The translations under genes were made by a program, and so were the position numbers. A stretch of 64,000 nucleotides of DNA from Micractinium sp. NFX-FRZ. Its lineage: Eukaryota; Chlorophyta; Trebouxiophyceae; Chlorellales; Chlorellaceae. Each line of letters begins with the position of its first letter. The first letter of the stretch is position 1. The notes under the pieces were generated by a model, which saw only the letters and a list, made by a program, of their open reading frames with translations, was not told the origin of the DNA and searched no databases. Where the stretch lies: positions 62,001-126,000 of the forward strand of contig JAPTJF010000001.1 in the NCBI GenBank assembly GCA_029339195.1, given 5' to 3'. Positions 51,019 to 62,300 of the stretch are shown in pieces.

Positions 51019-54000
51019 CCTGACAGGTGGCGCAAGCAGCGCCTGCCTGGCAGCGCCTGCTCCTGCTCCCACCTCTGCTGCTAGCCCACATGACGCCTGC
51101 TTTGCTGCCACCGCTACTGGATCCGCCTCCTCCTCAGAGTCTGGGAGAGTGAGATCCACCAGCCCATCTATCAGCAGCTCAGCTGGCACCGCAGCTGCTG
51201 ACCTGGCAGCAGCACACGGCAGGGCCGTCGCCGCTGCACCAAGCTCATAGCTGCCACGCTGTGCCGCCTCCACCACTGTGCTGGCGCCCTCCATGCCGCC
51301 TCTGCTTCCCCTGCTGCCCTTGCTGCTGCTGCTGCCAGCGTCGCTGCCGCTGGCAGCTCCGGGTGCACCGGTGTGCTGCACATCCTGGATGTCCATCAGA
51401 GGCGCCAGCCACCTAACTCCACAAAGCGGCGGGTCTTCCACAAACCTCAGGATGCGCTGCTCCTCCGCTGCGATCAGCTCCTGCACCTCCTGGCCACCCA
51501 GCTCCTTCCCGAGCCGCAGCAGGTGGGGCGCCAGGTGCCGCCACTGCTGAGGTGTGGGTCCCCTGCCCTTCGGGAACCCCTTGTTGCTGCCTGCCATCTG
51601 CAGCCACGGATGCATGCTGTGCAGTTGCTGGGCACGTGCATTCAATGCACGCCGCTGAAGGTTGCACCCTACTTCCTTGTGCACAGTGTCGCAACTGCAA
51701 CTAACTATCATTGTTCTGTCGCCCAACGCCCCCGCCCACGCATTACCCACCTGGACAGCAGTGTCCACCATGAGCCGGCACTTGTCGCCAACCTGCTTGG
51801 AGCTGCGCTGCGGCAGCACCCCAGCCAGGCTGCGTTTGAAGACATCTTTGCTCTGCAGCCAGAGTGAAGGTGACGCAGAGGGCGTTAGCTCACCGTCACT
51901 TTGTGTGACCAGGCCCCGCATGCGCCATGCCACCCCAGGTCACACACCCTGCATGTTCCCGTACGCATGCTCACCGCTGACCCATCCTGCCTGCAAGTGG
52001 CAGCTGCCACTCACCAGGTACTCCAGCCTGCTCGGCAGCGTCCGCACAAAACTTGGAAGGCTGCCGTCACCTAGCCGCTTGCCCAGCGCCCCGAGCAGCT
52101 GTGCCGCACAGTACGTCTCATCCTCTCCCCAGGCAGCATACGTCTGCCGCACCCGCTGCGACTGCTGCTCCTCGTCCTCCATATCCTCATCCTGACTACG
52201 CTGCATGCGTTTCCACTTGTCCTTCAAAAAAGTACACGCAATGCATCATGAGTGGTCAATAGTGTGAAGGCAAGGAGCTGCCTGAGTGGCAGGAATGGAA
52301 GCAGCCACCTTGGCTGCTTATGAGTTCCACAGTCAAAGGAAGCAGCGCGGGCAGATGCATGCAAGAACAGGCATGTACCTGGCACTGCGTGCTCGTCTTG
52401 CTGCCCACTGCAGCGGCCACTGCAGCCCAGCTGGTCCTGCAGCTCAAGCCCCCACTGCAGAGCAAGGTGGCACAGAGGATGCACCATTGGGGAACGCTGC
52501 CGGGGCACGAATGCTGCCGCCACACATCCGCTAGCCCAATGAACATCCGCACATGGCCGAAACATGCAAGCAAAGAGGGCGGGGCCCACTGCCAGCCCAC
52601 CCGCCAGCAAGTAAGCCAGCTCACCAAGTTTCCTGCTGGGCCAACGCCCGGACAAGCTCCATCTCCTCCTCCACACTCCAGCCCTCCCGCGTGCGCCGTT
52701 CTGCTAGCCGAGCTACTGCTGCTGGTAGCCTGCTGCCCCCACTGCTGCTCACGGCGGTGCTCCGAGCGTCCATGTGCAGCAGCAGCTCCAGCACACTGTC
52801 GTGCGACGCTGCTTTGCCCTGCAACGCAGGCTGAAAGGAAGACTGTTCTTGAGGACGCTCACCAGCTGGCTTACGTTTCGAGCATGCCCCAGCATGCGAG
52901 CCAGGCTGACATGCAAGCTAGCCCCCCCAGGGGCCTGCAGCACCGCCCCCACTTGCCTGCGACTGCAGCTCTGCTACCAGCTCCCCCAGCTTCTCTGCCG
53001 TCACGCAGTCCGCCGGGTACCGCCCCAGCACCTCGGCTAGCAGCAGGCCGCGATGCAGGCTGGGAAGGATGATCCTGCATGGCCAGGGCAGGCGGAGGGG
53101 CTAGCCTGATGCAGCTTGGACAACACACAAACTCCTGGCGGACAGGTAAGAAACGACAGCATGCACAGCGGGCTAGCCTGATGCAGCTTGGACAACACAC
53201 ATGCCGACAGGTGAGCATGGCCAGCTGCCATGGCCAGCATGCACAGCATGCAGAACGCACCTGTCTCGCTTCAGGTGGTTCAGCCGCCAGTGCACCGCCT
53301 CCAGGTTGGATGCCTCTGTGAGGCCGCCGTTGGCCACAGCCAGGCGATGGTCGGCATTGAAGTAGAACGGGCCGTCGCGCGCGGCGTGCACGGAGATGGC
53401 CAGGCCGTACGAATCTATGCGGAAGTCAGGGGCACGAGGGAAGGGGGTCTGCGGCCATAGGCGGCAGGAGACAGGGGTGTCAACAGGCAGGGAACCCAAA
53501 CTGGGGCACCCGGGATGAGGAGCGGTGCACGCACGTGCAGCGCCCTGGGCTGCCGCCGAGCAGCACCTACGAAGCCCTTACCAGCTCCAGATAGCAGGCC
53601 ACTCTTTGCTGCATTGAGATATGCTGGCGCTCAGCACGGGGCATAAGGGACCTGAGGCCTCCATGATCGAGCACAGGCTCCAGCCGCTTCGCGACACCCG
53701 CCCGCGCTGCTGGTCTGTCGCCCGCCGCTGCCACCGCCTCCACCGCCTGCTGGGATGGCAGGCAGGCAGCGTTCTGTAACACAGGTGGGGCACACAAGTT
53801 CAGTAGTTGCAATCGATGCTCAAGGCGGCTTGCCTTGCTGTCAAGGGCGTCCAGCACCGCGCGTAGCGCCGGCAGTTGCCGCTCGCCGGCGGCGGCCCCA
53901 GCCGGCTCGCTGGTGGCCGCCTGCTGGAGCGCCTCGCAAATCAATCCGCCCGGTTTGTACAGAGACAGGTCCAGCAGCTGCTCCAAAGTCGCCGCGGCTA

Positions 54001-54025
54001 AGAAATCGCCCAACGACCGGCTCAT
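50224..54025 (-). CDS. Myb/SANT-domain protein with HNH-like motif and Gln-rich region (10 exons, 804 aa)
   Basis: Probable nuclear DNA- or chromatin-binding protein; no named family recognised. Exon 2 holds an HNH-like core: Asp181-His182, Gly189-Gly190, Asn196-Leu197, Trp202, Asn205, Lys208, but lacks zinc-binding Cys pairs. Exons 4-6 make a Myb repeat with Trp301, Trp322 and Trp341 (GSKTSTQCQDKWKRM). Exon 7 (KRSLAG..PQRSSKQVGDKCR) may be a second, degenerate repeat. Exon 8 is long, acidic then Gln-rich. Exons: 54025-53582, 53448-53261, 53074-52957, 52830-52625, 52436-52379, 52221-52015, 51852-51751, 51597-50755, 50577-50455, 50349-50224; phases sum to 805 codons. Intron 3 is GC-AG (CAG|GCAAGT). 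The 58-base exon 5 is required to complete the Myb repeat, which supports it. The exon 6 acceptor (TTTTTTGAAG) is weak by consensus. Confidence 0.82.
50797..51017 (-). repeat. Coding CAG tracts (polyglutamine) in the Myb/HNH-like gene
   Basis: Two CAG runs (about 50799-50822 and 50986-51015) encode Gln stretches of about seven to eleven residues in exon 8, a typical site of length polymorphism. Confidence 0.85.
53098..53200. repeat. 71-bp-offset direct repeat in Myb/HNH-like intron 2
   Basis: About 31 bases (from GGGCTAGCCTGATGCAGC) occur at 53098-53128 and again, apparently unchanged, at 53169-53200. It lies inside the intron and does not include an exon end. Confidence 0.85.
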
Positions 54026-54369
54026 TGTTTCCGATCAAAGTCCGAACAGCGGCATTAATCGCCTGGAATGTGAGTATGGCTGCCAACGAGGGGAAGCCTT
54101 GGACAAGCGGGGCCCGCAGCGCGCGCGGCAGGCGGCGACAGCTGGACAACCAACACGGCCTGACCTCAGGGACACTGTGACTGGAGTGGCGTTCATCACA
54201 CTACGCCCTTTCTCACACCTTGCAAATATGCTTCATGAATTTGCCAGTTTCTGGGCGACAGCAGCAGAGCAAGCGCGGGCTGCAGCATGCACACCTGCAG
54301 TTCGTACCGGCTTCGGGCAGCGTGACTTTCTTTTACGAGTACAGCACATGAAGGAAGCAGCCAGCCTGG

Positions 54370-57300
54370 TCACTGGACGGCCACGGCCACCTGGCCAGCC
54401 TCTGCTGCTGCGGCGCCGGCAGCACCACTGCCGTCCATCTGGAAGCTGCCCAGCATCTGCTGCGCCTTTTCGCCGCGCAGCCCGTGCTGGCCAAACTGCC
54501 ACTCCCGGAAGGCGCCCCGCAGCCACACCAGCTGCTTGCGCGACAGCCGGCGCTCATGCCGCTGCAGGAAGGCGCAGGCTTCCCGAAGGTCGGCATCTGA
54601 AGGTCGCAGGCCCACAGCCGCCATCAGGTGGAGCGCGTGCGTCACCATCCCCAGCGCACCGCTCAGCGCCTGCGCCATCAACCAGCACACACGCAGCGGC
54701 ACAGGGAGCGGAGCGGTCAGTTGAAGCTAGGAAGACCCCTGGCTTTCGAGCAAGCAGGCATTACCAGCATTTGACGCAAGCTTCTTGTGAAGGAAAAATG
54801 CGGCACCGCACATGCCATCGGCAGGGCAGCAGCGCACGGCGGGAGAGCAGCACCCACCCCACCTCGTCGGTCTCGGGCGCATCCCGCGCCAGCGCCGCCA
54901 CCTGCTGCCGCTGCTTTTCAAGCAGGGGTCGCACGAGCTGCTGCTCCGCTGCCGGCGCTGAGCTGTACTGCCAGCCCTGCAAAACAGGTGGGGGGTGGAA
55001 GAGGCAGGCAGAGAGGTGCGGTGTGAGCAGGGCATGCCGGTGCATGGCAGGGTACAGCGGTGGTGCAAAGAATAGCACTCTGAGCAGCGCAAGCAGTGCT
55101 GCATGCGGGGCATGGCAAGCAGGCTGCTGATATGAGGCCAGATGCCCAGACTGGCCAAGCAGGCTTGCTAAGCATTTCTGCCCCGCTCTTCCCACCCCAC
55201 CCATGCACCCCTCGTGCACCGCACCTGCAGCTGCAGCACCATCAGCAGGCGGGGCACGTAGGCAAAGGCGGGCTGGCTGTCCTCCCTCAGCACAGCTGGC
55301 CCTGCCTGCAGGAAGGCTGCCGCCAGCTCAGCGTCGGGTAGAAAGCCCAGCTTCCGGCAGCTGGAGAGCGCGGCGGAGGCGAAAGTGGCGCCTGCCCCGG
55401 GCAGGCAGCGCAGCACCGCCTCTCGCAGCTGCCCTGCCAATGCCACGCTGCACTGCCACCCGCTGGCTGCATAGGCCTCAAGCAGCTGCTGCACGGCGCG
55501 TGCGTCGTCGCCGCCGCGCAGCGCGCGCAGCGCAGCGTCCTCTGCGGCCCTAAGAAGCGCAGAGGTGGTGCGCAGGCCGCAGCGCTCCCAGGCTGGCACC
55601 AGGTCACCTAGCTGCCAAGGCGTGGCTGCCGGTAGCACCCACTCTGCCGCCTGCAGCAGCGCTGACGCCATGCCAGGCCCCGGGCGCATGCCCAGCGCAT
55701 CACATGCTTTCACCACGTTGCACAGCTGCCCTGCGCCGGCCCCTGGCAGCCCGCGCTCCGCCGCCGCCTCCACTGCCGCCTGCTGACGTGGCCCCAGTGG
55801 GACGCGCATGGTTGCTGACGTGTGCAGCAGCTGGTAGGCTGCCCCAAGCGTGAACTCTGCTGGCTGCTGCGCCAGCGCTGCCAGCGTTCGCTGCCGAAGC
55901 ACGCGGAAGGCATGCTGCATGGTGGGGCTCAGCAGCGGGGGATTTGCAACGACCTGCTGCGCCAGCGAGGCGATGCCTGCCTGCAGGTGTGTGGCGTTCA
56001 GCTGCGAGCTGTGCAGGAGCAGCAGGCGCAGCAGGCGCTGGATACCGTCTGTCTTGGAGATTTCGATGGTGAGGGCCTGCGGACGCAGCGGCACAAAGGC
56101 CGGCGCTACCGCCTGCCGTGGTGCTGCTACGCTGCCTGTTGCCGCATTTGCTGCACCTGCTGCTGCCTCTGCTGTGCCTGCTGTGCCTGCCATGCCTGCT
56201 GCTGCCTCTGCCGTGCCTGCTGCTGCATCTGCTGTGCCTGCTGTGCCTGCCGAATCTGCTGCCCCAGCTTCGCCTCCTGCCTGCATAGGGCGCAGGGACG
56301 TTTTTGGCTCCTCAATAAACAGCAAAAGAAGCTCACAGATGCAATCTTGAAGGCAGCATGGCACGTTTACCCGCAATGCGGGGCATGTAATGCATCACTA
56401 GCCAGGCAGTGGGGCAGATGGGCTGGCCTAATTGCAGGCCGACTGCCAGCAAGGGTCCCAAGTGTGGCTCAACTTGCACTGCGCACGCAGACTGCAGTGC
56501 CAGGATACCAACACAACGGCACCACGCCAGCATGGCGGAGCGAGGTTCACTCTGCGTAGCATAGGCAGCGTGCCCCCACCTCTGGCTCCTCCCCCAAGCA
56601 GAGCGGCGGCGCCAGCGCGGCCGCCAGCGCGCTGCCCGGCTGCATGCCGAGCCGCAGGTAGCTGGCCAGCAGCTGCTCCATGCGCCGTGCCGTCGCGCTG
56701 TGCACGCCGTGAAGCACCGCCGGCTCCACCGCCGCCTGCTGCTCACCGCTCAGCGGCTGCTGCATCCATGCTGCCGCCTCCAGCAGGTCACACGCCTCCA
56801 CACAAGTGAGCTGCCGCCCTTCCAACCGGACCTGCTCTAGCGCCAGATCCAGGGCGCCGGCAAACGCTTCCTGGTCTGCCGCTTCCACCGCCCCGCCCAG
56901 CCTCCGCTGCAGCTCCCCCATGCGCAGCACCGCCCTGAGCAGGTGGGCGGAGCGCACCAGCGGGCGGTGGGAGATCAGCAGGTGCAGCACGGCCTTGTGG
57001 GAGCCAGCGGAGCACAGCGCGCGCAGCAGGGCGGGGCCGTCGAGGGCCAGAGCCCGCACAAGCTGCTGCTGCACAGGCTCCCGCTCCAGCTGCGTGCCGC
57101 TATCCGGCTGGCTGTCGTGCTGCATCCATGCCTGCTCCGGCTGCCTGCTGCTGCGATTCGGGCTGCTGCGGCTGCGGCCGCGGCTGCGGCTGCGGCGCGG
57201 CTCGCCTGGCTTGGAGGCCTGTAGAGGCGGATAGCAAGGGCAGGGCATACCGCCGGCGGTTCGACAGGCACACAACCAACGCAGCTGCCGCCAGCTGCTG

Positions 57301-57543
57301 GAGGTTGCATGTGCAGTGAAGGTGCACGGTGCAGTGGCAGTGGGGTAGGCAGCAGCGCAGGCTCACCGCTTTGCTGCTGGGTGCCTTCTTGCCAGCTACA
57401 GCCCTGCCCGCACGGCTGCTGGCAGGTGCAGCGGAGTACCAAGCCCTGCTGCCGCCGCTGCTGCTGCTCTTGCCACTGCTGCTGCCACTGTCGCTGCTGG
57501 TAAGTTGCTGAAGGGCACCGGCAGCAGCCATCTGTTGGGACAT
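54370..57543 (-). CDS. Octotricopeptide-like (OPR) helical-repeat protein (5 exons, 761 aa)
   Basis: Likely an organelle RNA-binding factor. The body is repeated amphipathic helix pairs of about 35-40 residues rich in Leu and Ala, for example the LLxAxxxLGxxP pattern around the exon 3 middle, which matches the OPR style common in chlorophytes; no RAP domain is seen. Residues after about 270 include an Ala/Gly/Thr tract encoded by a GCTGTGCCT minisatellite (56155-56270). Exons: 57543-57367, 57218-56580, 56280-55225, 54976-54863, 54669-54370, all phase 0; this all-phase-0 structure is unusual among its neighbours. The N-terminus as given lacks a clear transit peptide. A possible extra first exon, 57873-57760 (ATG to GAG|GTAAAA), would splice in frame to 57531 and add 38 basic, acid-poor residues. 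The helical family call is by pattern only. Confidence 0.75.
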
Positions 57544-58877
57544 TCATAAACGCACAGAAAGCAGGCCGGGGTGGATTGGTCCAAATTGTAGCTTGCGGAA
57601 ACATCGCGCCGGATTGGTGATGTGAGGGTGCGCAAACATGGCACGGCTGTCGCCATGCCTGGTGCAGCAGCGAAAGCAGGGCGGCGGCAGCAGCGGCAGA
57701 GGCGGCGGCGGCGACGGCAGCAAAGGCCAACAAAAGCGTGCTGCTGTGCGCTGTTTTACCTCCGGCGATCCAGGACATGTTGTTGCCCATGCCCTACACG
57801 CCGCCAATTCCAAGCCGGGGGCCAGCTGCAAAATGAAGGGAGGCAGACGTGTCGGAAACTTGGTTGCCTGCATTGCACGATTTACTGATTGGCTGAACAA
57901 TCATTCCAAAACGCGCAGACCTTGCGGGCGGCCTGCAGGGCGCGCATCGGGGTTGGGCGCGGCAGCAGTCCCGCCTTCAGTCCGCAGCGGGCGGTTAAAG
58001 CTGATAGTACCCTCCAGGGCAACCCGATACACGTGCGAATCGCTCTTCAGTGTACATCTGGGTGTCCTGCTGCGCCTGTCGTGCCTGCTGCATGCTGCCG
58101 ACTGCAGTGCCGTCAGCAGCAAGCTGGCTGTGTAATGTAGGTCGCGTCGCCTTTCAATACTTTGACAACAGGCACACAATGTACCCTGCTTACGTTTTGC
58201 ATAAATAAAGGCCTAAAGGCAGCCCGCCCAGCCGCCAGCGCTGGTGATGCCAACACCCTGCTTTCCCTCTGTCTGTATCTTTTGCTGCGCGTCTTGCTGA
58301 TCAAATGCATGGCATTGCAACCCGATCCAGCAGCACCGCTGGCCGCCCAAAGCAAGCAGGCGCGTCTTTGCATGAACCCGCAGGCAATCCAGCCTGCAGT
58401 CGTTTGACCAGTGACAGTTGCTCAAGGCAGCCTGCTGGAGGGGGCAGTATGAGCACAGACTTCACCAAAACTGCTGGAAAGGCTCTGCCTTCACCAGCAC
58501 ACCTCTCCCTAATGTGGTGTTGCCACGAAAGGGTCACATGAACCGAGCCAACAGATAGGTGCTTATCAAACCAGCGACGTGTGGGCGGGCGGGCCCCGGG
58601 GGAGCAGGGGTGCACATGGCTGAGGACCAGTGTACGCTAAGCTGTTGCAAGCATGAGCAAGGAGTTCGAATGGCATGGCAAGACGGATAATAAAGGAGAA
58701 GCTGGGCAGCGAAATTGGCACATACAGGACCGCTTGGTTGAGGGCTTGCCTACATTGTGGAGCTGGGGACCGGAGGGCAAACCGGGCAGTCCTACCCCGA
58801 AGGGTCAACTCAGGTTGCAAAGCTCAGAAGCGCAACAGCACAAGGTGAGTGGAAAGCTGCCAACTGTGCCATTAATG
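57544..58877. other. Intergenic region upstream of the OPR-like gene
   Basis: Contains the OPR-like 5' flank, possibly with an upstream coding exon at 57760-57873 on the minus strand. A plus-strand open frame at 57638-58135 has no recognisable content and runs antisense to that exon. Nothing else is supported. Confidence 0.4.
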
Positions 58878-59048
58878 TCAGCCAGCAGCGGCGGCGTTCG
58901 ACTGCGCCGACGGCTGCACACGTGCCGCCGCCCCGCCGTCGCCGTCGTCAGGGCAGTCCCAGTGTCGCAGGGCGGCGTCCAGCGCCAGGCTGATCGCTGC
59001 CATACCGCAGGGACCCATAAAAAGTATGGCGAGCTCCTCCCAGATCAT
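58878..59048 (-). CDS. Possible small membrane protein (56 aa)
   Basis: ATG at 59048 opens 56 codons ending TGA at 58878-58880. The N-terminal 30 residues form a plausible membrane helix (LAILFMGPCGMAAISLALDA) followed by an acidic then Ala-rich tail. The shape recalls small single-helix subunits of respiratory complexes, but I cannot match it to any of them. It would be divergent from NOT3 with a 286-base shared promoter. No homology evidence; it may be chance. Confidence 0.25.
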   Translation of the reverse strand: MIWEELAILFMGPCGMAAISLALDAALRHWDCPDDGDGGAAARVQPSAQSNAAAAG

Positions 59049-59334
59049 TTTGAAGGCGACCGGAGGGCGCGAGCGCTTAGTAGATGGCGGCCGCGGGAGC
59101 GCTGAGTGCGGATATAGGGTCGTTAAATGACAGAAACACGGAAAGGGCGCCCAGAGAGCAGAAACAGTGCGCTGCTGCCATGTCACCCCCTTGGACACTC
59201 TCGACAGAAACATAGGCATGAAACATAGGTCGTTCTGTCAAGCTCGTTCAAACCGGTGCATCGTCTTCGTTGTAGAGCGGCGCTTGGATCGCGTGACAAG
59301 GACGCGAGCCCGGCATCAGTGATCGATCACAGCC

Positions 59335-62300
59335 ATGTCCAAGCTGCGCAAGCTGCAGTCAGGTGCAGACGACTGGGATAGCATCGTTGATGGAGAACGC
59401 ATCAGCGCTCGACTCAAACCTTGGCCCTTGAAACCTTGTTATTGCGCCGTGCGCCCCTGCAGAGATTGACGCCACCCTCAAGCGCCTGAATGAGGGGGTG
59501 TCGGACTGGGATGCGCTGTGGGACAAGCTGGAGGAGACGGAGGTGCGGGCTGTGCCGGGGCTGCTGCCGCCGCTGCCGCCTTCGGCGGCCGTGGCGGGCA
59601 GACTGCACAGGCGGGTGTGCACCTGGCGTGGGCACTTATCCCTAAAATCTGTCTTTGCCCGCCGCCCCACCTGCACACATGCAGGACAACAGCCAGCGCG
59701 ACAAGATAGTGAATGAGATGAAGCGGGAGCTGAAGAAGCTGCAGCGCCTGAGGGAGCAGGTGCTGTGTGCACAGGGGGCAGCGCTGTTGGAGCAGTTGTT
59801 GGCTCAGCGTGGCAGCAGCCTGAGGAGGAAGCTGCGCTGGCGCTGCGTGTTCCCACATATTGCTGTGCTTGGCTATGGCTACGTATTACAGATGATCACG
59901 GCGCCGCCAGCGCCGCCAGCGTGCGCATGCAACCCAGCCTGCGCTGTCCATCGTGCCCCATACTGTGTGTGTGCTGCTGCCTGCCCAGCCGGCCCCCGCC
60001 CACCCAGCTGCCCAGCCGCTGTGCCTTCAACCCGCCCGCCCACCCGCTGCTTGTCGCCTGCTGCCTCCTGCTCCCAGGTGCGCGGCTGGGCGGCTGGCGG
60101 GGAGATGAAGGACGACACACGGCTGCAGGATGCGCGCAAGGCGGTGGAGCGGGAAATGGTGAGGGGCGCGCTGTGCACGTGCCCTGCAGGGCGGAACTTG
60201 GCTGGGGATTGCTGGATGCATGCGCGCAAGCAGTTGGGCAAGGGGTGGTGAGGGAAAGGCACATTCGACTTGGCCAGGCCGGGCCTCCCTCTGCCAGCTG
60301 CACTTTCCACCCCGCGCCCTTGAGCACCCCCTCGTGCATTCACCGCCACCGCCCTCGCTGTGGCCTCCTGCCACCCGCTCTGTACTCACGCACCACCTCA
60401 CCGGCATGCCCCTCCATCGGGCCACCTGCACAACCCCATCCCGCCCCTCCGCTGCACCCCCTCCAATCAAGCACCCCCTCCACCCCGCCTCCATCCCTAG
60501 CCGCCTGTCTGCCGCCCTCCGTTTTGTGCCTGCCACTCGTCACGACGTGCAGGAACGGTTCAAGATGCTGGAGCGTGAGCTCAAGATCAAGCAGTTCTCC
60601 AGCGCCGGCCTGATGAGGGACAGCACCGACCCGCTCATGGTGGCAAAGGTGGGGGGGGCGGGGGGTGGGGGGTGGACACCTGGCGAGGATGCAAGAAGAG
60701 GCTGCTCATCGTGACCTGGGTGCGGTGCTAAAGGGGCAAACAGGAGGGCCGGGTGGGCGGAAAGATGCAGCGCAGAGAAGGGGATGGGGCCTGCCGGGAA
60801 TGGGGCGCAGCAGGAGCGGTGGGGCATGCTGCCTGCTGCTGCACCCTGTCAACCGGCCTGCCCCCACACGAACCTGGCCCAAGCCGTTGTCGCCCCTCCT
60901 GCCCGCGTGCTGTGGCAACCTTCTCCCGCCTGCAGGTGCAGTGTGCCGACTGGATCAACGAGGCAGTGACGCAGCTGGAGACGCAGGCAGGAGGGCGGGG
61001 CGGGCGGGGCGGGCCCGCGCTTGCAGATTGGCTGACAAGGCAGCGGGGCGGGAGGCAGGGGAGGCTGCCTGTGCATGCAAGCCCCTGTGTACTCTGCAAT
61101 TGGCCCTGGATACTTGCAAGGCAGTCATATGCAAGGGAGCAGCTTGTTTTCTCTCTCTGCAGGTGGAGCAGTTTGAGGCGGACATCGAGGCGCTCGCCCC
61201 CGTCAAGGGGGGCAGAGGCAAGCCCAGCAGGTGAGTGGGCGGGAAGCGGCCCGGTGGCGGGGGTCCAGAGCCAGTAGCGGCAGCGGTGTGCAGCCGTTGG
61301 GAGGTGCGTGCTGTGTGGGGAAGGCAGGGGGACGGGCAGCAGGCACCATGCGTGTAGCCGCGGCTGCCGGCGGGCTGTGCCGATGACCAGCACGGGTGGC
61401 GGGGCTCTGCCCTGCTGCACCTGCACCCCTGTTTGGTCTTCTCCCAGGATGGATGGAGTGGAGCATATGTAGGCACCAGGACCAGAGCAGCCTCTTCAGA
61501 CCCACAGCCCCTGCAAGTAGCCAGAGTCCTCTGCAGGGTGCCGCCGGTCGGCTGGCAGGCAGGTAGGCTGGTAGCCCCAGCCCCAGCAACTGTGTAGATT
61601 TGTTTCTCGGCCGTCATGTATCTCAATGCAGGGTGGTGGAGCTGGAGGGGTTCATCCGCAAGCACCAGGAACACGTGACCAAGCTGGAGCAGGTGCGGCG
61701 GTGGGGGCGTGCCAGCAATGCTGGGGTCCTGTGTGGGCATGTGTGTGCGCACGTGTGGGCGCAGCTGTGGTTCAAGTGGGGAGTCCCACCCTCCCCACCC
61801 CCCACCTCCCCGCCCACCCTAATATCTGTGACCTTGGTTGGGTGGGGCATCCTGTTCCCTCCTTCCGCTTGTCGGCAGGTGCTGCGGCTGCTGGAGAACG
61901 ACCAGGTGACGCCCGAGGAGGTGGAGCACGCGCTGAGGGATGGCATTGACTACTACCTGGCCTCATCCACCGAGGAAGGTGAGCCGTATTTTTGCTGTTA
62001 TTCATTTATGTACGTCTGTAAACAGCCTGAGGGATGGCATCGACTACTACCTGGCCTGCTCCGCCGAGGAAGGTGGGTCGATTTAGTTTATTTTACGACT
62101 GGATTTGAGCATTAATAATGGCCTGGACCGCTTGCGAAACTGGGGCAGCGGCGTGGGCGGCGGCGGCCTTGCCCACGGTGGCGGGAGTTGCTGCTCCCCA
62201 CCCAGGGATGCAAGCTTGAAGGGCTGCCCCGCTCACCCACCCTTGCCCCTTCACCCACCCACCCACCCCCTCCCCGTGCTTGCCTCCCGACAGATTTCAT

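Noticed and set aside
57638..58135. 165-codon plus-strand open frame upstream of the OPR-like gene
   Set aside because: No recognisable content, no splice partners, and it lies opposite a better candidate exon on the minus strand.
58660..58680. AGTTCGAATGG, resembling a tRNA T loop
   Set aside because: No complementary arms within tRNA distance.
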